The notes under the pieces were generated by a model. The model was not told where the DNA came from. It saw only the letters and a program-made list of their open reading frames with translations, and ran no database searches. The position numbers were made by a program, and so were the translations under genes. From Cherax quadricarinatus (lineage: Eukaryota; Arthropoda; Malacostraca; Decapoda; Parastacidae), in contig NC_091293.1 in assembly GCF_038502225.1 (NCBI RefSeq), forward strand, positions 3,174,289 to 3,238,288: a stretch of DNA of 64,000 bases. Reading direction: 5' to 3'. This document shows positions 20,167 through 30,302 of this stretch, one piece after another. Within the stretch, counting starts at the first letter, position 1. Each line of letters begins with the position of its first letter.

Positions 20167-21360
20167 GGCAACAATAGCATTTCACCCCTCCATGGAAGAT
20201 GTGTTCATTTAATATCACATACCTACAAGTCCCTCCCAAGAAGCTCATTGCTAGTAATCCCTTCCTTAAATCTCTTGTTAGAGCAACTGCTCAAGAAGAA
20301 ATTTCTCACCTAGCTGGTAGTAACAAGTTATCACAAGTTATATACACTGATGGATCTAAACAGGAGTCTTCTGGCAGGGCTGCATCTGCTCTTGTTGCCA
20401 CCTCCCTAGTTAAGAACGATAATAAATTTGTTGAGTTAGGCATAAGAATTAACAACTGGGCGTCTACACTGCAAACTGAATTGTTTGCAATCCTAATGGC
20501 GCTAAAGCTAACCTATGACACTGAGCTTGACTCTATCATCATTACTGATTCTATGTCATCACTGAAGGCTCTTGACTCATATAATGACTCCAACAACATG
20601 CTCATTGGGGAAGCCAGGTATAGATACTCAAAAATTAGGGACAAAGGAATTAATGTACAATTGCTATGGATCCCATCACACATTGGATTACTCCTTCATG
20701 ATAAAGTTGATATGTTAGCCAAGAAAAGTATCGAGAAGGAGAATGTAGAATATAACTTTGGTATAACTGTGTCTAGCATTAGGAATAATATTAGGAGAGA
20801 AGTAAATAATGAAAATGATTGTTATAGGAATGCAGTTAGAAGCCTGAGTAGATCTATAACCCACTATGATAACATGAACGTAGATAAGTATGTTTATGGA
20901 GCAACTTGCAATGTGAACAGACTGACTGATGTTGTAGTGGCCAGGCTTAGGCTTGGTTACAAGTACTTCTGGCAGTTTGGGAGACACACAGATGATGATC
21001 AAACTAAATGTAAATTATGTGATCAGGCATATGGTCACTCTCTTGAACACTATGTGCTTAATTGTCCACTTATTGAGGAATACAGAGACAGACAGTATAA
21101 TAACCTATGTGACATGTCAAGATATCTTATTAATGAAAATAAGATACCAGATATACTAAGCAAATTTCCTAAATTTGCTTGTAACAGATAAGTGAACTAT
21201 AGATATGTAGATATAAATCCATATGTATTCCTGTTAACCCTTTGGGGCCTAGTTCCTAGGCCTTTTGTGTATCCATATGCTCTCGCGCTACCGTCCACAG
21301 GATGGATATGGGGTGCACAATAAACTAGCCACTTCGGTGGCAAAATCTAATCTAATCTAA
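20165..21360 (+). pseudogene. I-group LINE 3' fragment: RNase H and 3' UTR (copy 2)
   Basis: A shorter 5'-truncated copy that begins at the equivalent of 18965 in copy 1 and is nearly identical to it. It has the full RNase H signature (YTDGS, TELFAI, IITDS), the C-terminal Cys/His finger, a stop at 21191, the 3' UTR hairpins and an (AATCT)n tail. It lacks any RT palm. It sits head-to-tail behind copy 1 and is flanked by 'tgaggaattgta' direct repeats, as expected for target-primed insertion at the copy 1/host junction. Confidence 0.85.
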
Positions 21361-21372
21361 TGAGGAATTGTA
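21361..21372 (+). repeat. Right target-site duplication
   Basis: 'tgaggaattgta', the match to 20155-20166. The Gypsy gag coding sequence continues directly from here. Confidence 0.65.
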
Positions 21373-24300
21373 CAATACAATCCCTGTTGACCTCAGAGAG
21401 TATCTGGAGGACAAAAACCCAGATAATCTTTCACAAGCACTGGATCTAGGTGACCGATTCTTGGCTCGCAGGGAATTGGTAAGTAAAAACAGTCATGCTG
21501 CTTCTGAAAATTTCCCCACTCATTCTAAACCTTATTCCAAGTCTTATGGTCATAAAGGTAAGTGGGACAAGAATTTTCAGAGACAAATGAAGGCTGAGGT
21601 GCCCTCTAAAATAGAACGAAAAGGTAAGTCAGCTGGAGTTCAAAGTTTACCTAGACAATCAGATAATGTTTCAGGTCCTCGAGTAAACAGTACCAGTCCT
21701 ACACCAAATGGTAAAAATACCTTTAAGAGTTTTATCTGTTACTACTGTAACAAAACTGGACACACACAAAAGTTTTGCTGGTCAAGGCGGCGAGATCAGG
21801 AAAGGGAGGAACCACCCCAGAGGACTCTAACTGCAAAGATACATCCAGTTGCCTGCATTAGGTCTTCAAGGCAAGGTGAGGAGGAACCTTTGGATCTAGA
21901 CCCCAGGATGTGTATATTTTCTAGTAGGTCCACAGTTGGTTTGCAAAAGGATGTAGGCAGAGTTGAGAACATATTGTCCTTGAGAGATGGATGTAGCACC
22001 TACTCTTTGCTACGTGCTGGAGTGCTACCAGTGTCTAAGGATACCTATACTGGGGTAGATATATTGTTAAAGGGTATTACGGGTTCAACCATAAGGACAC
22101 CGGTACACAAATTATGGGTAGAATCTACATACCAAGTTGGCTATCTCCCTGTAGGTATCTCAGATGAAATTCCCTTCGAAGGGGTCGACCTCTTATTAGG
22201 GAATAATGTTATGGGCCTGTTAGACAGTGAGGAACAACTAGTTTGGGGGAAACCAAATCCCAAATGTTGGGAGGAAATGGCTAGGAAAACCCTGCCAGAC
22301 CTTCTCCCTGATGGTTCCACCATGAGAAGTATGGCTCATGATCATGCTACCAACAGTCTTCATGATATTTCTCATGAGGATGGTGAGGGCTTAAGTTTGG
22401 TAACTCTGCTTTCTGATGTTGAACTGCAGTCAACTGAAGAAAAGGATGTTCCAGCCAGAGCTGAGCATGATTGGAGAATGGATCAGTTAAATAGTGTGAG
22501 AGAGGCTGCACCTGCTAGGGTGCAATTAATTTCTGTGCAGGAAAATGTCGCTGTTGCTGAGGAAGAGATTTTACAGTTAAATAAGTGTTTTCATTTCAGG
22601 GAGGAAACTCTTACAAAGAATTCACCTCTGTTTGCAGTATCGATGGAAGGAGAACAAGGGTTTTGTCCCCAGGTGGTGATGTCCAAGGTTTCCAGGCATT
22701 TCTTCTGGTCTCAGCTGTGGGAGACTGTCAGACAGCATATTGAGACCTATCATGTCTTTCAAATTATAGGGAAACCTAGTCGAAGTATTAAACCTGTTCC
22801 CCTTCAGTCTATTTCAGCACCAGGTGAACCCTTCAGCAAGCTGGTAGTAGATGTACTTGGTCCATTCCCAAGGACCAAACTGGGAAATGATTATTTACTC
22901 ACAAATATTTGCTCCACTACCAGGTACCTGGAAGCAGTCCCTCTACATAAGATAACTGCTCGTGTAGTCTTAAGGGTTTTGATGAGGTTCTTTTTTCGTG
23001 TTGGTTTTCCTCAAGCAGCACAAACAGATCAAGGGCCTAACTTTATCTCAAAGTCTTTTAGAAATGTTTTGAAGGGACTAAAAGTAGAGCCTCAGTGTTC
23101 AACTGTGTATCACTCTCCATCTCAAGGGGAAATAGAGAAATTACATCATACCCTCAAGACAATGATGCAAGCCTATGGTATAGACAATACTAACAACAGG
23201 GATGAAAGGATCCCTTTCTTTGTATTTGCTGAGTGGGGAAGCACTCTGGAATCTCTGAGCTATTGGCTTGGGGAGGATGGTAATGCTCCCCCATCGGAGC
23301 TTTTTCTCAGTTTCAGACACTGTTTGGCTCGTATGAGGTGGATGGTACCAGTGAACGTGCCCATCAACCAGACCAGGATGATGTGGGACCATAATGTGGA
23401 CCATGATACTCTGGAGGCTGGAGAGGAAGTGCTGATACTGGAGCCAATTCATGTGAAAATCTGTATGGCAAGTTGCTGTGAGCTGAACATGTTGTGGGGG
23501 AAGTTCCCAGGGGTTAGATATAAAACCCACACCCCCAAGCAAGAAAAGAATGAGTATAGTGTACACAGTAACCGGTTAAAGGGTTTGAAGTTATGTCAAA
23601 AATTCAGAGAGACCAATGTTTTAATGGAATGTAAAGGGCTGCAAAACAATAATCTGTATGAAATACCAAAAGTGTATTTAAGAAATAACATGTGTGTAAA
23701 AGATTTTGGGAAATGCATGCTTGGTTTTAATGAGAAAAATGTTGGAGAGTTGGCTCAGCCACCTTGGAACTTTATAAAAGTTTGGGATGTCAGTAATGGG
23801 GAAAAGTTGAAACTCCATGAAGAAATTGTTAAGGAAGCTGAGCCAATTCAACAATTTTTGTGTGGGAAAAATCTGTATGAAAAATTGGAGATGGAGGAAG
23901 AAGTGAAATTCTTCCACCACCAGTTTGTAGTGCTTAGTGAGAGTCAGTGGGCATTCCCATGCTTCATGGTTCCCAAATTAGATGGCACCCTGGGCATAAA
24001 CACTGACTACCACAAAGTACGTTTAACAACTAAGGTTTACAGGATTAGAAAGATTGATACTTATGCACTAAGAGATGCAAACATTTTAAATAAACTAAAA
24101 CATGGGGCAGGAAGATGTGATTTCCATGGCCTGTGTTCCAGTACCATTTTAATGTGTGTAATGCAAATTGTGTTCATTGTGTGCTTAAAATTTGTGTGTG
24201 AGATGGAACGTGATGGTATTTGTGTAAACTTGATGTATCCAACCTGGGTGCAAAGAGATGTCTTTGGTGTTTGTTGTTGCACTGCGAGAGGTTGCAGAAC

Positions 24301-24553
24301 TGTTACTATCTATGAACAACCTTCTAAGTTTAAATGTCAACATTTTACCACAGGAAAGAAAATTTTCATTTTGGGGCTGGCTATTCAGCATTTGTATATG
24401 TCTCAGGATCTCTTCATCCTGTTCCTGTGTATGGTGACTAAAATCAGACTCTTAAAATGGGCTTTGTTCCTACAGCCTTTTAATTTGGAAGTCAAATATA
24501 TAAAAGGCTCAGAGAATGTGGTTGCTGATGCTCTCTCTAGATGTTTCATGTAG
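21368..24553 (+). CDS. Gmr1-like Ty3/Gypsy gag-protease-integrase-RT-RNase H polyprotein, degenerate
   Basis: 1,061 codons, open throughout, with its true 5' end lost to the LINE insertions. Gag C-part: DLREYLEDKNPDNLSQALDL, then a CCHC knuckle (C124, C127, H132, C137). Protease ~204-285: LRDGCSTYSLL in place of the usual D-T-G, so the catalytic triplet is broken. Integrase ~436-600: the zinc-binding part has lost its Cys pair (ETYHVFQIIGKP); catalytic D495, D554 and E590 are kept with D-x35-E spacing; a GPY/F-like tail is at ~710-740. RT start ~850-911: WAFPCFMVPKLDGTL, NTDYHKV. The RT palm (FADD/YxDD) is missing. The last ~39 residues (LLKWALFLQPFNLEVKYIKG, DALSR) are the end of RNase H. 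Integrase before RT is the Gmr1-type order. Probably inactive. Confidence 0.8.
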   Translation: MYNTIPVDLREYLEDKNPDNLSQALDLGDRFLARRELVSKNSHAASENFPTHSKPYSKSYGHKGKWDKNFQRQMKAEVPSKIERKGKSAGVQSLPRQSDNVSGPRVNSTSPTPNGKNTFKSFICYYCNKTGHTQKFCWSRRRDQEREEPPQRTLTAKIHPVACIRSSRQGEEEPLDLDPRMCIFSSRSTVGLQKDVGRVENILSLRDGCSTYSLLRAGVLPVSKDTYTGVDILLKGITGSTIRTPVHKLWVESTYQVGYLPVGISDEIPFEGVDLLLGNNVMGLLDSEEQLVWGKPNPKCWEEMARKTLPDLLPDGSTMRSMAHDHATNSLHDISHEDGEGLSLVTLLSDVELQSTEEKDVPARAEHDWRMDQLNSVREAAPARVQLISVQENVAVAEEEILQLNKCFHFREETLTKNSPLFAVSMEGEQGFCPQVVMSKVSRHFFWSQLWETVRQHIETYHVFQIIGKPSRSIKPVPLQSISAPGEPFSKLVVDVLGPFPRTKLGNDYLLTNICSTTRYLEAVPLHKITARVVLRVLMRFFFRVGFPQAAQTDQGPNFISKSFRNVLKGLKVEPQCSTVYHSPSQGEIEKLHHTLKTMMQAYGIDNTNNRDERIPFFVFAEWGSTLESLSYWLGEDGNAPPSELFLSFRHCLARMRWMVPVNVPINQTRMMWDHNVDHDTLEAGEEVLILEPIHVKICMASCCELNMLWGKFPGVRYKTHTPKQEKNEYSVHSNRLKGLKLCQKFRETNVLMECKGLQNNNLYEIPKVYLRNNMCVKDFGKCMLGFNEKNVGELAQPPWNFIKVWDVSNGEKLKLHEEIVKEAEPIQQFLCGKNLYEKLEMEEEVKFFHHQFVVLSESQWAFPCFMVPKLDGTLGINTDYHKVRLTTKVYRIRKIDTYALRDANILNKLKHGAGRCDFHGLCSSTILMCVMQIVFIVCLKFVCEMERDGICVNLMYPTWVQRDVFGVCCCTARGCRTVTIYEQPSKFKCQHFTTGKKIFILGLAIQHLYMSQDLFILFLCMVTKIRLLKWALFLQPFNLEVKYIKGSENVVADALSRCFM

Positions 24554-25440
24554 ATGCATGGTGCATACTTTGTACATAGTGTTTGTCATGTGCTGACCTT
24601 GTTGTTTTTGCAGTGGTGAACTCTCGGCGAGCCTGAGTACTCTCTACCAGCCATCTGACTGTGAAGGAGTCGAGTCGGAGCCAAAAGTGTGACGAGGGTC
24701 AGTGTGTATGTAAATGTGAGTTGAGGCAGTGGTTGACAACCTTCGGTAACATGAGACGTTCAGGAAGGTATGTGGTGATGTGTCTTGGTGTGCTCTATAT
24801 ACGAAACGGCCCGACGATTTGCCTTTGTGGTCCCTTGGATCCCTCCATGTACTATGTCAGCCTCCTCTTCATAAGTTGGAGGATCTGTGTGGAGAGGGAC
24901 CTCGGAAGATGGGCTTGAGTGCCTGACCATGTTAAGGATCGTGAGTGTTGACTGGAAGTCTCACTGTTTGGCTCGGCCACCAAGCGAGAGACACCTTGAC
25001 ATGTTTTGTGAAGTTTCCTGCCTGGTGTACACCTGACTGCTCTGGGTTTGGCTCTACTCTCGTCTCCTGATCAGGAAGATGCCACCCTGGAGTACCAGTT
25101 GCTTGCTGGATTACCGTAGCAGAGGCACAGGCCTGTTGGTGCAGGCTTTCACAGTGGGCATTGTGTGTTTTAAAAGCCACTAAAATTTTGCATTGTAATG
25201 TGTATTGTTTAAAAGTCACTAAAATTGTAAATAGTTACACACTTGAGTATATGGGTATGGTTAAAATGCTTTTCTAAAAAATTCTGCAATCTGTTGTAAA
25301 TAACAGTAAAGTGAAGAGTAGTTATGGTGCTGGGAAATATGTAGCATTTCTAGTAGTCTTGCTTACCGCCTTCAGACTTAAGCAATATACTTTTTACTAG
25401 CCGTATCCTGAGGGACACGGCTAGCTTTTGTGAGACTTCA
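24554..25440. other. 3' internal untranslated region of the LTR element
   Basis: No recognised domain. Scattered short ORFs here have no features. An inverted pair 'tagccgtatcc'/'ggacacggcta' occurs near 25398-25423, close to the purine tract. Confidence 0.5.
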
Positions 25441-25442
25441 TC

Positions 25443-25454
25443 TGGAGGTGGGGG
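25443..25454 (+). promoter_or_regulatory. Polypurine tract
   Basis: 'tggaggtggggg' immediately precedes the 3' LTR. A purine-rich plus-strand primer is expected at this position. Confidence 0.6.
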
Positions 25455-26301
25455 TGTTATGGGGCAATAGGACCCAACATGTATTTATAAGTAACAGTTA
25501 CTCTGGAATACCTGATTATATTGAATTGATGGGGACTTAGTTCTAAATGTCATAAGGGCAGATCAACCTTATGACTGAGAGGCAGCTGGGTCAAGCCTAT
25601 TTTTCTCAATATAATAGGTTATACTATAGACACACAAACACACAATTTAAACAAGTAGTTTATAAAGTTGTATTTCTATTTGTAAAAGTAAAATTAAGGT
25701 GTGGTAGAATTGTGGTAACTGGAGAATTGTGCTTGGCAACAGTCTCTTGTTTTGGTGCGAGGAGCTTAGTTAGGCTCCCCTCTCTCCCTCTCCCTCTCTC
25801 TCTCTCTCACTCTCTCTCTGTGGCTGACCTTCAACCTGGCAGGATCTCTGGGTCTTTCTTCTATCTTCTTTGGGGCATTACGTGTGCTCCAGGGGTGAGT
25901 TTTTATAACTTAAGTTGTGGCCACCATACCCAGGGTGACTAAAGTGTGTCAAAACACTGGTTAGCCCAGAGTTATGTCAAGAAGAGAGAAGGACAAAAGT
26001 TAATGAGATACACCATGTGGGAGAACAGCTATGGAGTGTGTAGATCTTTGTTTAGAAAATGTGAGGCTGTAATTGTATATTCTGTACATATCTATTGAGA
26101 ATACAGTTATATTTTTATAGTAGTAGTTTACATAACCTGTGAAGACGGCTGGTGAAAGGATATCAGAGACACTCAGGATGATCAGCCATGATGTAAGTAT
26201 TACCCCTAGACAGATAAGGCTTTAAGTAAAAAGCTACCCCACACTAGAACATGTAGTGAGAACATTACTATCAAAGTAATAAGGGACAAACCAACGTAAC
26301 A
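25455..26301 (+). repeat. 3' LTR
   Basis: Matches 17399-18228 along its length with scattered differences. Its CT tract (25780-25822) is longer than in the 5' LTR. It ends GTAACA. Confidence 0.85.
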
Positions 26302-26590
26302 ATGGGAGTCCCTGGGCCCATTACGTACCTCTGTAATCTGTAAATACCTTTGTAACTTGTCATGATTGTTACCAGACCTACCTGGAGTTCATTACCTTTG
26401 TAAATTGTGAGTTCATTACCTCCTTTGTAAATTGTGAGTTCATTATCTTTGTAAATTGTGAGTTCATTACCTCTGTAACTTGCTCAGCTATCAAAACTTT
26501 GGAGTCCAGTCCCTGGACCAATTATGTACCTCTGTAATCTTTTGACTACCGCCTACAGGATGGGTATGGGGTGCATAAACATATTAAACT
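26302..26590 (+). mobile_element. LINE 3'-end-like sequence with ~25-bp tandem repeat
   Basis: Units around 'ttgtaaattgtgagttcatt' are repeated about four times at 26385-26475. The end, 'ctacaggatgggtatggggt' followed by 'gcataaac', resembles the 3' end of the I-group LINE fragments (ctaccg..acaggatgg.tatggggtgca), so this is probably the 3' UTR of a related family. Confidence 0.5.
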
Positions 26591-27226
26591 AAACTAACCA
26601 AGAAGAGTACCCAGAAGAAGAATGTAGAATGTAACTTTGGTATATCTGTGTCTAGCATTAGGAATAATATTAGGAGAGAAGTAAATAAGGAAAATGATTG
26701 TTATAGGAATGCAATCAGAAGTCTGAGTAGACCTATTACCCACTATGATAACATGAACGTAGATAAGTATGTTTATGGAGCAACTTGCAATGTAAACAGA
26801 CTGATGTTGTAGTGGCCAGGCTTAGGCTTGGTTACAAGTACTTCTGGCAGTTTAGGAGACACACAGATGATGATCAAACTAAATGTAAATTATGTAATCA
26901 GGCATATGGTCACTGTCTTTAACACTGTGCTTAATTGTCCACTTACTGAGGAATACAGAGACAGACAATATAATAACCTATGTGACCTTTCAAGATATCT
27001 TATTAATGAAAATAAGATACCAGATATACTAAGCAAATTTCCTAAATTTGCATGTAACAGATAAGTGAACTCTACATATGTAGATAAATAAAAACCCATA
27101 TGTACACCTGTTAACCCTTTTGGGGCCTAGTTCCTAGGCTTTTGTGTATCCATATGCTCTTGCGCTACCGTCCACAGGATGAATATGGGGCGCACAATAA
27201 ACTAGCCACTTCGGTGGCAAAATCTA
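26591..27226 (+). pseudogene. I-group LINE 3' fragment (copy 3), decayed
   Basis: Starts after the RNase H core (equivalent to ~19515 of copy 1), encodes the C-terminal Cys/His finger region with frameshifts, stops at 27064, and keeps the 3' UTR with the TTCG hairpin (27205-27218). It is more diverged than copies 1 and 2; 'actgatgttgta' has lost bases and 'ggtcactgtctttaacactg' is altered. Confidence 0.8.
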
Positions 27227-28208
27227 AAAATATCTATCCCGTCTCCTTTGTCTTGCTTAAGAAGTTTTTTTGACTGTCCATGTACACGTATCTGCTGCTA
27301 ACAAGGTTTAGCAGCAACAAGGCTACCCTTCCCCCAGAGATGCCTAATAAATTATGGAAATTCATGGATGGCTGAAGAGATACTGAGGAAAGGAGACAGT
27401 TTTCTAGAGACCTTGAAAACCCTTGCCCTGGAGGATCAGTCTTGGCTGGTATTCTGGGATTAAGGAAGATCTCAGTAGCACTCTGAAGAAGGAATGTATC
27501 AAGGCATTTAAACCAAGGGAGGTAACCCCAGACTGCATAGTAAAAAAGGGAGTTCCTTGGGAACTATGTAGGGAGGTATTTCTAATATCAGTAAGCCGGT
27601 TCTTCTATAATGTTAGGTATTTGCTGCTAGTAATTCTTTTTTTTTCTTGGGTGCCAATGATTTCAGATTTCCTTGGAATGTGTTTATTAAATTTTAAGTG
27701 GTTTTATCCGAGTATGTTTTACTTCCCCCTTTGAGCCAAGTATACAAGGTCCATTTGTCAGAGGTTAAATTGAGTAATATACCGATATTTTTGGGGGGAG
27801 AGTCAAGTTCCTGATAAGGTGCCTACTGCTCAATTTTCAGGCCAAGCTACCCTAAGAGCCAGTACTTATCAGGACCCCTATCCGTTGCAGCTATCTTGTT
27901 GTAACTATCCTGTATTATTTCTCACTGGGTTTTCTCCTGCTCTAGCCCAAACTCCGTGTTTTCCCCACTTCTCCTATGCCTATAGTTACTTTTATCTCTT
28001 CCACTATTTAAAGCGCAGGTGGTGGCAGCATACTTCCAAGAGAATAGAGCGCTACCTTCTATTCTCTCATATTCTAGTAATATCTCCTTGTTATTTGTTC
28101 TCTATTTTCTCCTACTTTTCTCCTCGCCGAGTCTCTACTTGAGGGAACAGACAATATGGCATCGCCGGGTGCTTTGTCGACCCCAGGGTGGGACTGGGGT
28201 GGAAGTTG
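27227..28208. other. Unassigned sequence
   Basis: No coding region supported. A 103-codon ORF (27423-27734) and others overlap but show no domain or family signature. Confidence 0.4.
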
Positions 28209-30060
28209 CATTTCAGCAGGAGAGGAAGAAACTTGGGAGGGGACAGGAGAGGAAGGAAACTGTACGAGGGGGAGAATGAACCTCCACACCCGTAACAGAA
28301 ACAATAAGAGGTAAAGTACTAGGCACAGAGACTGGAAAGAAAAAAAAATATTGGAAAGGATAAGTGACTGGAGGAGAGAAGCGAAGGTGTAGTGGTGGGA
28401 GGTCTTGTAGACATAGATACATTCAAGATGAAGACTCAAGGACAGATTAAGGCAACGAGGTAGGAATCTCGGATTTCAGGGCTGCAAAAGAGTTAGAAAC
28501 CGAGGTGAATGTGGAAGTTGTGACAACAGAGTAGATCGTGGAAGTAGGTACCACCGAGGTTGAAGGTTGCTTAGTAACTCTAGAAATAAGAAAGTCAAGG
28601 AAGTCTCCCTTGAAGGTGGGGATGAGAGTCTGCCATGGCATAAGTAAAACCTTTTTTCTCTCAGACAGCTGATTTCTCGTTCTTTTAAGTAAACTTGGCA
28701 ACAGCGTGAATAAGCCAGGTAAGTCTCATTACAATTAAGACGAGAGGGAGGTAGACTGCAGGATGTATTGGTATGGTCCGCAGCACTACAGCCTGGGCAT
28801 TCTGCCGTGGCCTGCAATATTTCGCTGGGTGGCCAAAGGCCAGCAATTTATCCACTGTTGTAGTGTAGGGATCAACTCCCGAACTTATAAATGGCTTTCC
28901 ACAATATAAACTGAGAGCATAAGTTCTCGGCAGTCAAAATTTAAGCGAGCTACATTGCAAGAGAAACGTCTCTGCCTGCGGGCAGGCAGTACATAAATGT
29001 CCTCTTCGAGAATTGGGAGTCTTGGAGCTCAAGTTGCTCCAGAAAGTCAGCATCACGTGTCCGGAAATCATTGAACAATGGTATGAGGCAGAACTATGGT
29101 ACAACTGCAAGAATTCAGAGAAACATGTTTTCGAATCGTGAAAGGAATATCGTCTGTGGAGGTAAGAATGGACAGATTGTGATCCTGGTCAGCATTTTGC
29201 ATCATGATGATGCGTGCATCACTCTTAAGAGCACAAAAAAAATATTTTGACCAACAGGGGCAGGAGTGCCTTGCTGATACTATGATCAGAAAAACAGGCA
29301 GAGCGAAGAACTTAGTCCATGTAGTGTGTGAAAGGAGTGAGTGTTGTGCTAGTCATTTCTGGGAAGAGCGAGAAGTAATCGAAAGTGTCATCTGTTAATG
29401 GTCATGGTCGTTTAGGTGCATGACCAGAGGTGGTTCCTCCTGAGATGGGCTGGCAATCTGAAAATCATGGCACTGTAGAGGGATAAGCGGGAGGCATTGT
29501 CAAAGTCGTGTGGAGGTCAGACGTATCAAAGGAGTTAGGCAGAACTCCGGTAACAGGGGGCGAGTAACAAAATGTTACTCGCAGAAGGTACTGGGAAGTT
29601 AGAACGTTCCAAAGAATGGTCCGATAATGAAGCAGGGTCAGAAGAGGGAGCCGCAGCAGGAAGCGGTCCAGGAGGATAAGTATTATGGACTTGGGACTCC
29701 ATGGGGGGGGCCGTGGAGGGGGTAGTGCCTAGGAATGAGAGGGCCGCAAATCCCCCCAACTCCCAAGAGGACCTCTGTCCAGCCAGTAGCGCAGATGAGG
29801 CATGGAACCTATGCCATACCCTACCTTTCATGCCAATCAACAGGCAATCCAGAATAGCAACCTCACATCCACTGAGCCACCTCGGGGGACGAAATAGAGG
29901 GCGGTAAAAAAAACCACCACAAGGCATACCTCCATCAGCTACCACCTCCCGGAATCCAACAGGTAGCCTCAAAACATACACCCATCACCCAAAAGACATC
30001 ACAAGCCACCCCGGGAAACTGGGAAGGGACTGGAACATCCTCTGATGATCCAGATTCCAT
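28209..30060 (-). pseudogene. Jockey/I-type LINE ORF1 (gag-like, CCHC), frameshifted
   Basis: Minus-strand reading from a candidate ATG at 30060 (MESGSSEDVPVPSQFPG). The first part is Pro/Ser rich (HNTYPPGPLPAAAPSSDPA). A nucleocapsid-like region near 28800-28690 has one good knuckle, CPGCSAADHTNTSC (C-x2-C-x4-H-x4-C), a degenerate second one (RLNCNETYLAYSRCC, first Cys and His lost), and the Y-L-K-E-R-E-I helix that follows the knuckles in Jockey/I-type gag proteins. At least one frameshift lies near 30010 in a G-run, with more downstream. It ends in the ~26-bp purine-rich repeats also found at 17155-17283. ORF1 presumably bound LINE RNA. Confidence 0.62.
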
Positions 30061-30302
30061 GGCAAACTAAACCACCAACAAGGACATTAACGGAATGGGA
30101 CAGACAACGATACCCATCCTCCAGCCTAGGAACTAGAATTTCAGAGGAGAAAACCCCGAAGGCCAAAAGTAGGAAAGGGAGGACAGGAGAGGGATTGGAA
30201 AGGAAGAAGGTAATTAGGTTTGGTCGGAGGAAGAAGACCAGAAGGTCCAGTTCCTCAGACCACGAGGATCTTTACCACCCCAAGGAGCATCCTTAAAGAG
30301 GC
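30061..30302. other. Unassigned sequence left of the 27-bp array
   Basis: Purine-rich, possibly the leader of the minus-strand LINE. A plus-strand ORF at 30045-30296 is Lys/Arg/Ser rich and shows no domain; I do not call it a gene. Confidence 0.35.

Larger units (their letters stand above)
17399..26301 (+). mobile_element. Ty3/Gypsy-class LTR retrotransposon, Gmr1-like, with nested LINE insertions
   Basis: A ~0.84-kb direct repeat pair (17399-18228 and 25455-26301) flanks a primer-binding-site candidate, a gag remnant, protease, integrase, partial RT, the end of RNase H and a purine tract. Both repeats begin TGTTATGGGG and end GTAACA. The LTRs differ by scattered substitutions and indels, so the insertion is not recent. 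I found no matching target-site duplication. Two LINE 3' ends (18508-21360) replace most of gag. Confidence 0.82.

Noticed and set aside
27423..28279. Small ORFs between the LTR element and the minus-strand LINE
   Set aside because: No domain, no conserved motif and no gene structure.
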